Assembly (NCBI GenBank): GCA_019912395.1
Contig: JAIOIH010000053.1
Span: 1 to 64,000 of the forward strand
Direction: 5' to 3'
Source: Flavobacteriales bacterium
GTDB taxonomy: Bacteria; Bacteroidota; Bacteroidia; Flavobacteriales_F; PHOS-HE28
Length of the DNA stretch: 64,000 bases
Shown here: positions 16,490 to 24,573 of the stretch, piece by piece
Position numbering within the stretch: the stretch's first letter is position 1
Layout of the letters: every line of letters begins with the position of its first letter
Notes under the pieces: generated by a model
Told to the model about the DNA's origin: nothing
Database searches by the model: none
Seen by the model: the letters and a program-made list of their open reading frames with translations, nothing else
Made by a program: the position numbers and the translations under genes

Positions 16490-17376
16490 AGCCCACTTTT
16501 AAGATAATCCTGTGCTTGTGCATATTCCTTTTCGACCAACAGATCGCCAAGCCCCAATTTGATGCCCTGCCCGATTCCAACGCGCAATGGCAGACTTACA
16601 CCTATGACGGGGGAATTTTTGCATTTGAGACCCAGTTTTGGATTGACAGTAGTTCTGATACGCTGATCAATGGAGACTTCTATTTGAACCTGAACAATGC
16701 AGGTTCCTACTTTCTGCACGACAATGGCTTGGGGCAGGTGTATTGCAGGGACACCACGGACACTGATCATCTCCTCTATGATTTTGATGTGAGCGAAGGG
16801 GATACTGTCTTTGATGTGTTCCATTTGGACTTAGGCGATCCGCTCTTCACCGATATGGTCGTGAATGGTGTGGATAGTGTACTGATTGCAGGGAAGTACA
16901 GAAAACGAATAGACATTTCGCCAGCCGGGGTGCCGGATCCAGGCTTCTTCTACTGGATCCAAGGGATAGGCGGAAACCAGGGTCTGCTGACCACCAACGG
17001 AGTTTTTTTTGTTTCCATTCGCCCTTGGCTACACTGCATGAGCGCCAACGACACCATACAATTCGATGGCTCTAATTTCGGTGATCCGGGTCCAGTTTTA
17101 AGCGTGGGCCAACCTGGCAATTGCTTCAGTACCATGGATGTTCCGGAGCGTGTACTTGGGCCTTCGCAATTCACCGCCATACCCAACCCCTCCACCGGCC
17201 TTTTCCACTTGGGCCATACCACAGCGCAGATCAGCATCTACAACGCCCAAGGCAGGCTGCTTTTCCAAACCCGCGACAAGGAGGTAGACCTGAGCGCCTA
17301 CCCGCCGGGGGTGTACACGGCGGTGGTGCAAACGGCAAAAGGAAGTAGTGCGCTTCGGTTGGTGGTGATGCGGTGA
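16486..17376 (+). CDS. Secreted hypothetical protein with T9SS type A sorting domain
   Basis: A 296-residue protein with a signal peptide at about 1-22 (IILCLCIFLFDQQIAKPQ). The central domain of about 200 residues is rich in Asp and aromatic residues. I do not recognise it; it resembles domains seen only in Bacteroidota T9SS cargo. The end, from TAIPNPSTGLFHLG to LRLVVMR, is a compact type A sorting domain. Third gene of the coupled operon (ATGA overlap at 16486-16489). The composition is intermediate in GC. Confidence 0.82.
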   Translation: MKPTFKIILCLCIFLFDQQIAKPQFDALPDSNAQWQTYTYDGGIFAFETQFWIDSSSDTLINGDFYLNLNNAGSYFLHDNGLGQVYCRDTTDTDHLLYDFDVSEGDTVFDVFHLDLGDPLFTDMVVNGVDSVLIAGKYRKRIDISPAGVPDPGFFYWIQGIGGNQGLLTTNGVFFVSIRPWLHCMSANDTIQFDGSNFGDPGPVLSVGQPGNCFSTMDVPERVLGPSQFTAIPNPSTGLFHLGHTTAQISIYNAQGRLLFQTRDKEVDLSAYPPGVYTAVVQTAKGSSALRLVVMR

Positions 17377-17377
17377 G

Positions 17378-17457
17378 AAATTAAGCAATGAATGAAATTA
17401 AGCAATTGAGGAAATTAAGCAATGAGGGAAATTAAGCAATTGAGGAAATGAGGGAAA
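17378..17457. repeat. Short degenerate tandem words (AATTAAGCAATgAGG)
   Basis: The gap between the cargo operon and the receptor gene is built of about four units of AATTAAGCAAT followed by GAGG or GAATG. It encodes nothing and is AT-rich. It resembles the low-complexity spacers at 36582-36648, 53147-53210 and 56610-56660 in style but not in sequence. Confidence 0.65.
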
Positions 17458-17503
17458 GTACTTCGAACTGTGCATGTACATTTCCCCCGTTCGCCCCCAC
17501 CGC

Positions 17504-19933
17504 ATGAGCAATAGAACCCTTACCCTTTGTGCTGCCGTTTGCCTTGTCGCCATTGGCTTGCACGCGCAAACCGTCACCTTTCTTGACCAGACCACGCGTG
17601 CGCCCATCCCGGATGTCACGCTCACTTGCACAGGCTCAGGTACGGTGGCGGTGTCCAAGGCCGATGGCCGCGCGAACATCGCCGCGCTGATGGGTTGCGA
17701 CAGCATCCGCATCGACCACCTTTCCTATACGCCCGTCACCATGGCTTGGGCGGCGTTGGCGGCTTCCCCCGAAGTGGACCTGAGCTACCGCGTGAACCTG
17801 CTGCGTGCAGTGGTCACCAGCGGCAGCCGCTTCGCTGAACCCAAACGCGACGTGCCCGAGCAGATCGACATACTGCCTCGCCGCGAAATTTCCTTCATGG
17901 GCCAGCCCACGGCGGCGGAGCTGTTGCAGAATACGGGCACCGTCTTCGTGCAGAAAAGCCAGCTTGGCGGAGGGAGTCCCACCATCCGCGGCTTTCAGGC
18001 GAACCGCATCCTGCTGGTGGTGGACGGCGTGCGGATGAACAACGCCATCACGCGCAGCGGCCATACGCAGGACCTGATCACTGTGGACCAGTATGCCTTG
18101 GACCGCATCGAGGTGGTGAGCGGCCCCAACTCGGTGGCCTACGGCAGCGATGCCTTGGGCGGCACTATCCACCTGATCACCCGCAGTCCGAAGTTCATGG
18201 GAGCGGACAGCATACGCACCACCGGTGATGCCTTTGTGCGCTATGCCACGGCCGCACACGAGAAGACGGCCCATGCAGGCATCGAGCTGCGCGGGAAGAA
18301 ATTGGCCAGCTTCACCAGCATCACCGCCAGCGACTTCGGCGACCTGCGGCAGGGCAGCACACGCAACCCCTTTTACGAGGACTTGGGCCGCATGCCCTTC
18401 GAGGTGGTGCGCGAAGGCGGCCTGGACGTGGTGAAGCGCAACGAAGATTCCAACGTGCAGTTGGGAACGGGCTACAAGCAACTGGACCTGCTGGAGAAAC
18501 TGCGCTTCCGCTCGGGCGAGCATTTCGTCCACCAACTGAACCTGCAACTGAGCACCTCCTCGGACGTTCCACGTTACGACCGGCTCACCGACTACTCGTT
18601 GGACAGCGACGGAAACATCGTCCCGAAATATGCCGAATGGTACTACGGCCCGCAGCAACGCATCCTCGCCGCTTACACGCTGGAGGTGAAAAAGGAGGTA
18701 GGCCTTTTCCAGACCGCACGCTTCACGCCGTCATGGCAGCACCAGGAACAGTCGCGGCACAATCGGCGCTTCGGCTCCAGCAAACTGGGCCACAACACGG
18801 AGGAAGTGGACGTGTTCGGGTTCAATGCCGACCTGGAGAAGCACATCGGCAAGCACGAACTGCGCTACGGCGTGGACTTCGGGAACGAAAGCGTGGCGAG
18901 CTCGGCCAACACGGAGAACATCGAAACCGGTACACTGAGCTACCGCACCACGCGCTACCCGAACGGTGGTTCGAAGATGAACACCATCGCCGCCTACGTG
19001 AACCACAGCATGGAAATTTCGCCGAAGCTCATCATCAGCGAGGGGCTGCGATTCACGAACGTGCGGCTCAACACCACCTTCAATGACGACGAGGATTTCC
19101 GCTTCCTCAACGGCACCTACGAGCAGAACAACTCGGCACTGACCTGGCGGGCCGGCGTGGTGCTGATGCCGGGCAGCGATTGGCGCTTCAGCCTGTTGGC
19201 CAGCTCCGGCTTCCGCGCGCCCAACGTGGACGACATCGGCAAAGTGTTCGACAGCGCCCAAGGGGATGTCATCGTGCCCAACCCCGGGCTGGAGCCGGAA
19301 TACACCACCAACTTCGAGGGTTCCATCAGCAAGACCATCAACGACCGGGTCACCTTCGAGGCCAACGGATTTTACACGCTTTACACCAACGCCATCACCG
19401 TAGGCCCCTATACTGTGAATGGCGAAGACAGCATCGACTACGACGGCGTGATGAGCCGCGTGGCGGCCTTGCGGAACGCTTCGGAAGCCTACCTGTACGG
19501 CGCAAGCGGGCAATTCACGGGGCACTTCAACGCGCACTTCACCTTGCGCAGCGGCTTCACGTACACCTACGCGCGCATCCGCACCGACAGCACGGACTAT
19601 CCACTGGACCACATCCCCCCGGTGTTCGGGCGCACCAGTTTGGAATACCAAGCCAAGAAGCTCCGCATGGAAGCCTCCGTGGTGTACAACGGCTGGAAGC
19701 GCCTGCGGGATTTCAACACCAAGGCGGGCAGTGAAGACAACTTGAAAGCCACCACGTCGCTGGGGGCACCGGCCTGGTACACGCTGAACGTGCGAGGGGC
19801 GTATGCGTTCAATGCACACCTCAGCCTGCAACTGGCGCTGGAGAACATCCTGGACATGAACTACAGGACCTTCGGCAGCGGAGTAAGCGCACCGGGAAGG
19901 AACTTTGTGGTGGGTTTGAGGGCGGGGTTTTGA
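17504..19933 (+). CDS. TonB-dependent receptor
   Basis: An 809-residue outer-membrane receptor taking up a ligand with TonB energy. Signal peptide 1-18 (LTLCAAVCLVAIGLHAQ). A degenerate carboxypeptidase-regulatory-like domain lies at about 20-95. The plug domain follows at about 100-240, with GGGSPTIRGFQANR, LLVVDGVRMNNA and VVSGPNSVAYGSDALGG. The barrel ends in the expected aromatic C-terminus FVVGLRAGF. The plug wording resembles haem/haemoglobin receptors of the HmuR type, but a ligand cannot be assigned. The ATG at 17504 is chosen over 17474 because it gives a normal signal peptide. It is followed by the repeat and tRNA block. Confidence 0.9.
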   Translation: MSNRTLTLCAAVCLVAIGLHAQTVTFLDQTTRAPIPDVTLTCTGSGTVAVSKADGRANIAALMGCDSIRIDHLSYTPVTMAWAALAASPEVDLSYRVNLLRAVVTSGSRFAEPKRDVPEQIDILPRREISFMGQPTAAELLQNTGTVFVQKSQLGGGSPTIRGFQANRILLVVDGVRMNNAITRSGHTQDLITVDQYALDRIEVVSGPNSVAYGSDALGGTIHLITRSPKFMGADSIRTTGDAFVRYATAAHEKTAHAGIELRGKKLASFTSITASDFGDLRQGSTRNPFYEDLGRMPFEVVREGGLDVVKRNEDSNVQLGTGYKQLDLLEKLRFRSGEHFVHQLNLQLSTSSDVPRYDRLTDYSLDSDGNIVPKYAEWYYGPQQRILAAYTLEVKKEVGLFQTARFTPSWQHQEQSRHNRRFGSSKLGHNTEEVDVFGFNADLEKHIGKHELRYGVDFGNESVASSANTENIETGTLSYRTTRYPNGGSKMNTIAAYVNHSMEISPKLIISEGLRFTNVRLNTTFNDDEDFRFLNGTYEQNNSALTWRAGVVLMPGSDWRFSLLASSGFRAPNVDDIGKVFDSAQGDVIVPNPGLEPEYTTNFEGSISKTINDRVTFEANGFYTLYTNAITVGPYTVNGEDSIDYDGVMSRVAALRNASEAYLYGASGQFTGHFNAHFTLRSGFTYTYARIRTDSTDYPLDHIPPVFGRTSLEYQAKKLRMEASVVYNGWKRLRDFNTKAGSEDNLKATTSLGAPAWYTLNVRGAYAFNAHLSLQLALENILDMNYRTFGSGVSAPGRNFVVGLRAGF

Positions 19934-19945
19934 GAGGGCTGGGGT

Positions 19946-20157
19946 GGCCGGTCCGTGCTGCTCTGCGGGATCGCTTCGGGTTGTATGCTGCGCACAGCGC
20001 AGCACACAACCCTCGCGATGACCGTGCGCTGAATTGGGTCTGTGCGTCCCGGCGGGTCGCACTTGGCGAGCCACAGCGCGCGGTCATCGCGAGCGGGCAT
20101 TGCGCGCGGAGCGCGAAATGCCCGCGAAGCGACCCCGCAGAGCAGCACGGACAGGCC
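19946..20157. repeat. Palindromic dispersed repeat, copy 2 (uninterrupted)
   Basis: About 210 bases with outer inverted ends GTCCGTGCTGCTCTGCGGG (19951-19969) and GCAGAGCAGCACGGAC (20137-20152), and an inner inverted pair CTCGCGATGACCG / CGGTCATCGCGAG. The whole unit could fold into a long imperfect hairpin. It matches copy 1 at 8742-9106 with the MITE removed. The rest of 19934-20268 holds no gene. Confidence 0.75.
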
Positions 20158-20268
20158 GGAAATCCACGCCTTCAACTCATTTTATCCTTCCCTCTCCAAC
20201 GGTATGGCGCGAAGTTTTATATTCGCAGCCCGTTTGCGAGGGGTACTGCGTTTCGCAAGTTGAAATCC

Positions 20269-20343
20269 GGGATGTTAGCTCAGCTGGTTTAGAGCGCATG
20301 CTTCACACGCATGAGGTCACTGGTTCGAATCCAGTACGTCCCA
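20269..20343 (+). tRNA. tRNA-Val (anticodon CAC)
   Basis: A cloverleaf is drawn by eye. Acceptor GGGATGT pairs with ACGTCCC (one G-T pair). D-arm GCTC/GAGC. Anticodon stem CATGC/GCATG with loop TTCACAC, so CAC is at 34-36. T-arm ACTGG-TTCGAAT-CCAGT, discriminator A. 75 nt, no encoded CCA. Confidence 0.9.
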
Positions 20344-20347
20344 CTAG

Positions 20348-20410
20348 GGGAGCATAGCTCAGCTGGTTTAGAGCATCCCGCCTACGGGCGGGAGGGTCGC
20401 TGGTCTGAGT
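20348..20410 (+). pseudogene. tRNA-Val-like fragment, anticodon arm palindromic, T-arm lost
   Basis: The first 26 bases equal those of the tRNA-Val at 20422. The anticodon arm is then TCCCGCC-TACG-GGCGGGA (8-base loop region, 7 pairs possible). The sequence breaks down after GCTGGTCTGAG, leaving no T-loop or 3' acceptor strand. Confidence 0.75.
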
Positions 20411-20421
20411 GTTGAAATAAT

Positions 20422-20496
20422 GGGAGCATAGCTCAGCTGGTTTAGAGCATCTGCCTTACAAGCAGAGGGTCGCTGGTTCGAATCCGGCTGCTCCCA
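20422..20496 (+). tRNA. tRNA-Val (anticodon TAC)
   Basis: Acceptor GGGAGCA/TGCTCCC. D-arm GCTC/GAGC. Anticodon stem TCTGC/GCAGA with loop CTTACAA, so TAC is at 34-36. T-arm GCTGG-TTCGAAT-CCGGC. 75 nt. A strong terminator follows 4 bases later. Confidence 0.92.
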
Positions 20497-20500
20497 CGGA

Positions 20501-20526
20501 AAAGCCCCGCAACTGGGGCTTTTTTT
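20501..20526 (+). terminator. Rho-independent terminator after tRNA-Val(TAC)
   Basis: AAGCCCC and GGGGCTT form the stem around GCAACT, followed by a run of seven T. Confidence 0.85.
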
Positions 20527-20546
20527 ATTGGAAGGAACAACCTGTT

Positions 20547-20622
20547 TGCGGCATAGCTCAGCTGGTTTAGAGCATCCCGCCCTCAGGCGGGAGGGTCGCT
20601 GGTTCGAATCCGGCTGCTCCCA
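20547..20622 (+). pseudogene. tRNA-Val-like copy with mismatched acceptor and palindromic anticodon arm
   Basis: The D-arm, variable loop, T-arm and 3' acceptor strand equal those of tRNA-Val(TAC). The 5' acceptor strand is TGCGGCA and pairs badly with TGCTCCC. The anticodon arm is TCCCGCC-CTCA-GGCGGGA, leaving an 8-base loop when a 5-pair stem is imposed. A functional odd tRNA cannot be excluded, but decay is more likely. Confidence 0.65.
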
Positions 20623-20625
20623 CAG

Positions 20626-20650
20626 AAAAAGCCCCGCAGCGGGGCTTTTT
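20626..20650 (+). terminator. Rho-independent terminator after the tRNA-like copy
   Basis: AAAAAGCCCCGC-AG-CGGGGCTTTTT at 20626-20650. Its stem is almost the same as the terminator at 20501, as if the tRNA and terminator were duplicated together. Confidence 0.85.
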
Positions 20651-20691
20651 GCATTTCCCCCAGTCCACGCTTCTTCCCATTCCTTTGCGGC

Positions 20692-22251
20692 ATGGCTATT
20701 TCAATCGGTTGGAAACGTGTGGAGCGGTGGTTGTATCCGCTGCTGGTGGCCGTACACCTTGTTCCCATCCTGGCCCCACACTGGTTCGTTACCCTCGACG
20801 GCCCCAGCCACCTCTATAGCGCCCGCATTGTGCGGAGCTTGGTGCTGGGCGATCCGTTCTTCCACCGTTTCTTCCACCTGTCCACCTACCCGGAACCCTA
20901 CTGGCTTGGGCATGCAGCCATGGCCGTGCTGCTGGGCTTCCTGCCTGCATGGGCCGTGGGAAAGGTGATGTGGTGTGCGGCGGTGATCGGCCTGGCTTTG
21001 GCCTTCCGGTTTTTGGTACGCACCATCGCTCCCACCCGCGTATGGACCTCATTCCTGGTGATGCCCTTCCTGCTGAACTACGCGCTCCGCTTGGGCTTTC
21101 TCAATTTCTGCCTCAGCCTGGCCTTGCTCTTTCTGGCCCTGGCCATGGCTTGGCGCGGTATCCAGCATGGACGCATGAAGGCCACATGGCTGGCGCTGGC
21201 CATGGTCCTGCTCTATTTCGCCCATCTCTCCACTTTCCTGCTATGCGTGGGGATGCTCTCGGCGCTATGGGCGTGGGCGTGGCTGATCTCCGGGGCAGCG
21301 GAGCGCCACAACCTGCGTCGCATTGCACTGGGACTTTGTGGCGCATTGGTGCTGCCCTTGGCCCTTGTGGCTGGTTACGTCATGTCCCACCACCCGGCCC
21401 AAGCCACGGTTGCGCGGCTCCCGTTCAGTGACCTGTGGCGATACATCATCGAAGGTCGCAGTTGGAATGCGCTCGGAACGGACGGTGAACACTGGGCGTG
21501 CATCGTTACGGCGGTGCCCATGCTCTTCGCCGGAATCGCGGCATTGGTCCTTCGCGCCAAGCTGATCGGAAACCGCAAATGGTGTCTCACCGACTTCTGG
21601 CCGCTCCTCACCCTGGCTTCCTTCGCAGCGTATTTCCTCATCCCCGATGTGGTTGCAGGCGGCAGCAGCGTTTCACCACGATTGCTCCTTTTCAGCATGT
21701 TCTTCCTGGCTTGCACCGCTGCCATATCGGAGCTTCCAGACCGGCTGCTGCTGCCTGCCGTGGCACTGGTGGTGTTGGCGGACCTCCACCACACCCGGAT
21801 CCAATACGCCTCGTCGGTCTCGCTGGGACGGGAATGCGCGGAACTGATGAGCGTGCAGGGCGAATTGGCGGACCGCTCCGTACTGTTGCCCTTGAATTAC
21901 AGCGGCAATTGGATGCACAGCAACCTATCGAGCCACCTCGGCACGGGAAAGGCCCGCGTAGTGGTATTGGACCATTTCACCGCGCTTGCGCCTTTCAATC
22001 CCGAGCAATGGAATGAGGCGATGAAGCCTTACGGACCGATAGGCAACTTCGCCTCAAGCAACACGCCTTGCATCCGCATCGCAGGCTATGCCGATAGCAC
22101 GGGCGTGGCGGTGGACGCCGTGCTCACGTGGAAGATGAACGCCGCTGCGGTGGACAGCTGCTTGTCCGATGTGCAAGCACAGCTGCGGGCGGATTTTCTA
22201 CCGGTGGCCAGCTCACCGCACGGTGATGCCCAGCTCTTCCGCCATCGGTGA
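20692..22251 (+). CDS. Polytopic membrane protein, GT-C glycosyltransferase-like
   Basis: A 519-residue inner-membrane protein with about ten hydrophobic segments in the first 400 residues and a soluble C-terminal part. The first loop contains TLDGPSHLYSARIV (about residue 33-46), with an acidic and His residue after TM1. That is where lipid-linked-sugar GT-C enzymes keep their catalytic acid. I cannot name a family with confidence. It is followed after 10 bases by a GT87-like gene, so the two may glycosylate the same envelope polymer. A TTCCTTTG box lies 4 bases before the ATG. Confidence 0.6.
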   Translation: MAISIGWKRVERWLYPLLVAVHLVPILAPHWFVTLDGPSHLYSARIVRSLVLGDPFFHRFFHLSTYPEPYWLGHAAMAVLLGFLPAWAVGKVMWCAAVIGLALAFRFLVRTIAPTRVWTSFLVMPFLLNYALRLGFLNFCLSLALLFLALAMAWRGIQHGRMKATWLALAMVLLYFAHLSTFLLCVGMLSALWAWAWLISGAAERHNLRRIALGLCGALVLPLALVAGYVMSHHPAQATVARLPFSDLWRYIIEGRSWNALGTDGEHWACIVTAVPMLFAGIAALVLRAKLIGNRKWCLTDFWPLLTLASFAAYFLIPDVVAGGSSVSPRLLLFSMFFLACTAAISELPDRLLLPAVALVVLADLHHTRIQYASSVSLGRECAELMSVQGELADRSVLLPLNYSGNWMHSNLSSHLGTGKARVVVLDHFTALAPFNPEQWNEAMKPYGPIGNFASSNTPCIRIAGYADSTGVAVDAVLTWKMNAAAVDSCLSDVQAQLRADFLPVASSPHGDAQLFRHR

Positions 22252-22257
22252 TCTTTG
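22250..22257 (+). promoter_or_regulatory. Putative -7 box GATCTTTG before the GT87-like gene
   Basis: GATCTTTG spans the end of the previous gene and its stop, and ends 4 bases before the ATG at 22262. It differs from TAnnTTTG only at the first base. Confidence 0.3.
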
Positions 22258-22261
22258 CACC

Positions 22262-23443
22262 ATGCCACTGCTCCGCCGTCTTCGCCCCTTTTTCATCATC
22301 GCCGCATTGCTGGTGCTGGCCAGCTTGGCGTTGGAGCACATCAATGGCCGCTTCTGGCTGAATGATTTCCGGGTGTACTACATGGCCGCGGACAACATGC
22401 GCCATGGGCTGCCGGTGTATGGCGAGGTGTTCGGCGAGGACACCGGGCTGTACAAGTACGCGCCCGTGGTGCTCTACTTTTTCCAGCCGTATACCTTTCT
22501 CTCCTTCCATCTGGCCGGTGTGTTGCATTTCCTGCTGATCGGCGTGCTGATGATGGCCTGTTTCGCTGTGATCGAGCGGTCCTTGTCACACCTCATCATT
22601 GATCTTCCCCGGCCCGCGTTGCGCGCTTTTCTGGGCCTGCTCTGCATCGCGGTATTGTTGGTGCGGGAACTGCACATGGGCAACATCAATATGGGCCTGA
22701 TCCTACTGGCCGCCCTGGGCGTGGAACGGTTCATTGCCAACGACCGGAGAACGGCCGGCATCCTATGGGGCGTAGTTTGGTTGATCAAGCCTTATCTCCT
22801 GCTGATGATCGTGCCCTTGGTGATCCGCCGCGAATGGCGGGTACTGCGCACAGGAGCGATCACCATGCTGGTGGGCCTGCTGGTTCCGCTGCTGCTGGAA
22901 GGCCCCTCCAGCGGTTGGGAACTCACCCGGGAATGGGGACATTCCATGCTTTACCACACCCAAGTGATGGCAAGCCCTGATCATTTGACCGCCATTCTGG
23001 GCAAATACACCGGTGTAGCGCCCTCCCCCGTTCCAAATGCTATCGTGATCGCGATCGTCGGTTTGTTATTGAGCGTGTTCACTTGGCGAAACACCCTCCG
23101 TGAAAAATTGGGGCACGGTAGTACCATGGCCCGCAGCTTTGAGCTCTGGATGGCCATGGCCATCGTGCCCCTGCTTGTGATCACGGATCAGCAGCACTTC
23201 ATGTTCTCGCTTCCGCTGATCTTGTACATCCTGGCCTATCTCTTTACCCGCAAGGACATACCCGTGCTCGTGTTCTTCCTCCTCAGCATGATCCTTTATG
23301 GCACCCGCAGCTCAGACTTATGGGGAAGAGCCTTGGAGAACAAAATGGTGGGGTACGGTGTTCTCGGATCGGGGAATATTCTCCTGATGCTCGTGGCATG
23401 GGCAGTTTGGCGCAGCTGGCGCTGGCACACCGCAAAGCCTTGA
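22262..23443 (+). CDS. Glycosyltransferase family 87 (DUF2029)-like membrane protein
   Basis: A 393-residue multi-pass protein resembling polyprenyl-phosphate-mannose-dependent alpha-mannosyltransferases. After TM1 it has LNDFRVYYMAADNMRHG and LPVYGE, then YKYAPVVLYFFQPYTFL. This is the usual GT87 order, with an Asp in the first periplasmic loop. About nine to ten TM segments follow, ending VAWAVWRSW. The ATG at 22262 is chosen because the longer frame from 22169 overlaps the upstream gene by 83 bases and has no hydrophobic start. The acceptor is unknown. Confidence 0.7.
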   Translation: MPLLRRLRPFFIIAALLVLASLALEHINGRFWLNDFRVYYMAADNMRHGLPVYGEVFGEDTGLYKYAPVVLYFFQPYTFLSFHLAGVLHFLLIGVLMMACFAVIERSLSHLIIDLPRPALRAFLGLLCIAVLLVRELHMGNINMGLILLAALGVERFIANDRRTAGILWGVVWLIKPYLLLMIVPLVIRREWRVLRTGAITMLVGLLVPLLLEGPSSGWELTREWGHSMLYHTQVMASPDHLTAILGKYTGVAPSPVPNAIVIAIVGLLLSVFTWRNTLREKLGHGSTMARSFELWMAMAIVPLLVITDQQHFMFSLPLILYILAYLFTRKDIPVLVFFLLSMILYGTRSSDLWGRALENKMVGYGVLGSGNILLMLVAWAVWRSWRWHTAKP

Positions 23444-23530
23444 TCAGCATAGGTTTTTGACAATTTGGCTCACCGGGTCATGGGCTGTGGGAATGGGGTT
23501 TGCTGGGCTAGTGAGCAAAATCCCATTGTC

Positions 23531-24043
23531 ATGTCCAACCTTGAATTTCAGCAGGAGCTTGTAGGCCTCCGTCACCAACTATTCTATTTCGCCCTGAGCC
23601 TGACGCGGGACCGGGATAATGCTTATGACCTCACCCAGGAGAGCATGCTCCGCGCCCTGACGTATAGCGACAAATTCCGGGAGAACACCAACTTCAAGGC
23701 TTGGGTGTACACCATCATGAAGAACACCTTCATCAATGGGCACCGCCGGAATAAGCGCACAGACCGCGTGATGGACCATGTGGAGCGCGTGCGGGAACGG
23801 GTGAGCATGGTGGAAACCCCTGCCACACCCGAGGCCAATGTGCGCATGAGCGAGATCCAAGGCGCACTGGGCAGGCTGGACGATATTTTCCGCACGCCTT
23901 TCCAGCTACACCACGACGGCTACAAGTACCATGAGATCGCCGACCGGCTGGATATTCCGGTGGGCACGGTGAAGAGCCGGATCCATCAGGCCCGGCATCG
24001 CCTGATGGGCATGCTCACCGAGCAGCCCGTCAGTCGCAATTGA
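23531..24043 (+). CDS. RNA polymerase sigma-70 family (ECF-type) factor
   Basis: A 170-residue sigma factor with region 2 at about 10-80 (LFYFALSLTRDRDNAYDLTQ, then FKAWVYTIMKNTFINGHRR) and region 4 at about 105-160 (YKYHEIADRLDIPVGTVKSR with the helix-turn-helix). No anti-sigma gene is adjacent. This closely recalls a stand-alone sigma factor common to many Bacteroidota. The ATG at 23531 is preferred over 23465 because the extra 22 residues are not sigma-like. A long inverted repeat follows 20 bases after the stop. Confidence 0.9.
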   Translation: MSNLEFQQELVGLRHQLFYFALSLTRDRDNAYDLTQESMLRALTYSDKFRENTNFKAWVYTIMKNTFINGHRRNKRTDRVMDHVERVRERVSMVETPATPEANVRMSEIQGALGRLDDIFRTPFQLHHDGYKYHEIADRLDIPVGTVKSRIHQARHRLMGMLTEQPVSRN

Positions 24044-24062
24044 AGCAATCGGCACTGCGGGA

Positions 24063-24110
24063 CACTAGACCGGTTGTGCCGATGTGCGCTTGCCCGCATC
24101 CGGTCTAGTG
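24063..24110. terminator. Long-stem inverted repeat downstream of the sigma factor gene
   Basis: CACTAGACCGG (24063-24073) and CCGGTCTAGTG (24100-24110) are perfect 11-base complements around a 26-base loop, which itself has a weak GTGCG/CGCAT stem. No T-run follows, so it may be a transcript end stabiliser, an operator or an attenuator. The remaining bases to 24411 hold no convincing gene, only further GC-rich partial palindromes near 24210-24260. Confidence 0.45.
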
Positions 24111-24411
24111 GTGGCTTGTCCGGAACCATTGACGGGAAGATCACCGGGGCCATGGGCGCTCCGCACGATGTGGCTTCCGATCTGCAGGAACCCATACGCC
24201 GCGAATCGATGAGCGTCGGGGTGCCCGCATGAGCCGGAAAGCGAGGGCGAACCCCGGTTAAGAACTGTTAAGCGCTGGGTTCCCGACAATGAAATGCCAA
24301 ACTATGCGCCCTCGAACATCGTTCATGGTCCAGGTCCGGGGTTGGCCGTGTCAGTTTTCATGGCCCCGACCGACGGACCGATCGGACACCAACTAAAAAC
24401 TACAGCATACC

Positions 24412-24573
24412 ATGCCACGCAAAAAACGTCAGCTCATCCTCACTCAACCCGTACGCGAAGGCCTGAAAACCTTCAAGGTGCGCTTGGATGCCCGGACCGT
24501 GATCACCCTTGCCAGCAAGAAGGCCCTGGACTTTTGGAAGGAGAAGTACCCCAATGCCGTGATCATCAGTTGA
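24412..24573 (+). CDS. Small basic hypothetical protein (53 residues)
   Basis: The ATG at 24412 opens a frame ending TGA at 24571-24573. It starts MPRKKRQLILTQPVREGLKT and ends FWKEKYPNAVIIS, with a cluster of Arg/Lys at the N-terminus and amphipathic segments. The codon choice resembles the neighbouring genes, and the bases before it (ACTAAAAACTACAGC) are AT-rich, as expected of a start region. I do not recognise a family. The longer frame starting at 24294 overlaps it in another phase and looks like noise. Confidence 0.5.
   Translation: MPRKKRQLILTQPVREGLKTFKVRLDARTVITLASKKALDFWKEKYPNAVIIS

Noticed and set aside
17378-17457. CRISPR-like direct repeats
   Set aside because: Units are short, degenerate and without unique spacers; no cas genes are near.
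20547-20622. A third functional tRNA
   Set aside because: The acceptor strands do not pair and the anticodon loop has eight bases, so I list it as a decayed copy; only expression data could overturn this.
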